Below are positions 63,145 through 64,000 of a stretch of 64,000 nt of DNA, piece after piece. The stretch comes from Alligator mississippiensis. Its lineage: Eukaryota; Chordata; Crocodylia; Alligatoridae. Each line of letters opens with the position of its first letter. The first letter of the stretch is position 1. The stretch is from the NCBI RefSeq assembly GCF_030867095.1, contig NC_081831.1:72368716-72432715 (forward strand), in the 5' to 3' direction. The position numbers and the translations under genes are program-made. The notes under the pieces are model-generated. The model was not told the DNA's origin. It saw only the letters and a list, made by a program, of their open reading frames with translations, and made no database searches.

Positions 63145-64000
63145 GTAAGAAATGGCATGAGCTTTAAAGTAACCCCTTCTTGTGGTTCCTATGTTTTGGC
63201 AAAAACCTGCCTGACCTGACTAGGAGTAACTAGTATTAAAGACCTTTTCTGGTCAAGTCAGTAATAAGTAGAACCTGCTACAAGAGTTAAGCGTAGCTAA
63301 TTTCTGTTTACCTCTTCCCATGGTGGCTTGCATGTACCTTTCTTTTCCTCTGAAGCTTCTTTAAAGTGCAGTCACTTGCTTTCTGACAACTAAATAAATA
63401 TACTTTTGGCAAACTTGAAAACTTTTTTTTAAAGCCTTTGGGCCTGCAGCAAAAAATAACACTCAGTGAGCCACTCTTGCTGATAAACTACCATATTTGC
63501 TGTCATGCAACTCGCGCATATTTTTCTTTTTAAAATTCTTCTAGGCCTTATAAGTAGGAATCTACCCAACTTGGAGGCAGATGGCCAATTTCTTTTATTT
63601 CCCCAGGAGATCATGGGGCCAGCCACCACTTTCACAAGCTGATTTGGGGGGGTCCACCACTAGTCCTCTCTTCCCCTCACTGCTAACTGTTTGCAAGGGC
63701 TGTTCATCATGTGTGCCCCCCCCCCCTTTGCTGCTTCTGGGGAGCCACATTTTATTTTCAGTAAGTTGTACCCCTCCCCAACAGATCTTTGAAGACTTTG
63801 CCCAATTTATTCTTTTTTAATCGTGCAATGCCAGATTTCAGTATCTGCAAAATTGCATTTCAGTAGATCCTTATAAATAAGACACAAACTGTCTGAGCCT
63901 TCCACACAAAGGGAATGGAAAAGCCAAGCTCCTTCCATCAGTGCTAACTAGAAATCCTAATTAACATATTTACCCATTCTCAAACCAAGAAGCTTCACTT
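63145..64000 (+). other. LAMP2 intron 7 (partial)
   Basis: No further LAMP2 exon (the VFSIANNN or YMCNKEQ-like segment) is found before the right edge. Nothing else was recognised. Confidence 0.6.

Overview
The window is nuclear DNA from an amniote, most likely a non-avian sauropsid (crocodilian favoured, turtle possible). The evidence is multi-exon genes with GT-AG introns of about 0.1-7 kb, three CpG-island promoters, CR1 LINEs ending in ATCTATGAA-like repeats, and many short hAT-type DNA transposon remnants with 8-bp target duplications. The gene order MCTS1 (minus), CUL4B (plus), LAMP2 (plus) is the block known from human Xq24. All three genes were recognised by exon-by-exon comparison with remembered human proteins; no search was run.

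Layout. 1-4648: 5' part of MCTS1 on the minus strand (coding exons 1 and 2; the rest lies beyond the left edge), with a hAT foldback element and smaller hAT remnants in intron 1 and a CpG island at the start. 4649-12300: spacer between the divergent MCTS1 and CUL4B promoters, with several hAT remnants bounded by terminal inverted repeats. 11800-12866: CUL4B CpG island and 5' UTR. 12867-38698: complete CUL4B in 20 coding exons, 890 codons in one frame. The gene has two unusual introns: a U12-type intron 3 that starts with ATATCCTTT, and a GC-AG intron 16. 38699-about 42360: long CUL4B 3' UTR with a clear poly(A) signal. 42869-44084: antisense, 5'-truncated CR1 LINE with an open reverse transcriptase frame. 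44090-50340: intergenic, mostly unclassified. 50340-51560: LAMP2 CpG island. 51239-right edge: first seven LAMP2 exons (329 codons; the end of the second lumenal domain, the membrane anchor and the tail are outside).

Function. The genes are neighbours by ancestry rather than an operon. MCTS1 is a translation re-initiation/recycling factor. CUL4B is the scaffold of nuclear CRL4 ubiquitin ligases; its KKRK nuclear signal and neddylation lysine are visible. LAMP2 is a lysosomal membrane glycoprotein; a near-perfect CLEAR/E-box lies in its first intron.

The most interesting points are: the U12 intron with an inferred AT-AT terminal pair, into which an 814-bp palindromic hAT element has landed 52 bp after the splice donor; three copies of that GC-rich foldback family; a 69-nt near-perfect hairpin in CUL4B intron 1; and a CR1 whose 3' end stops about 30 bp before CUL4B exon 15. 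I found no evidence for a wholly new gene system, CRISPR array or RNA gene.
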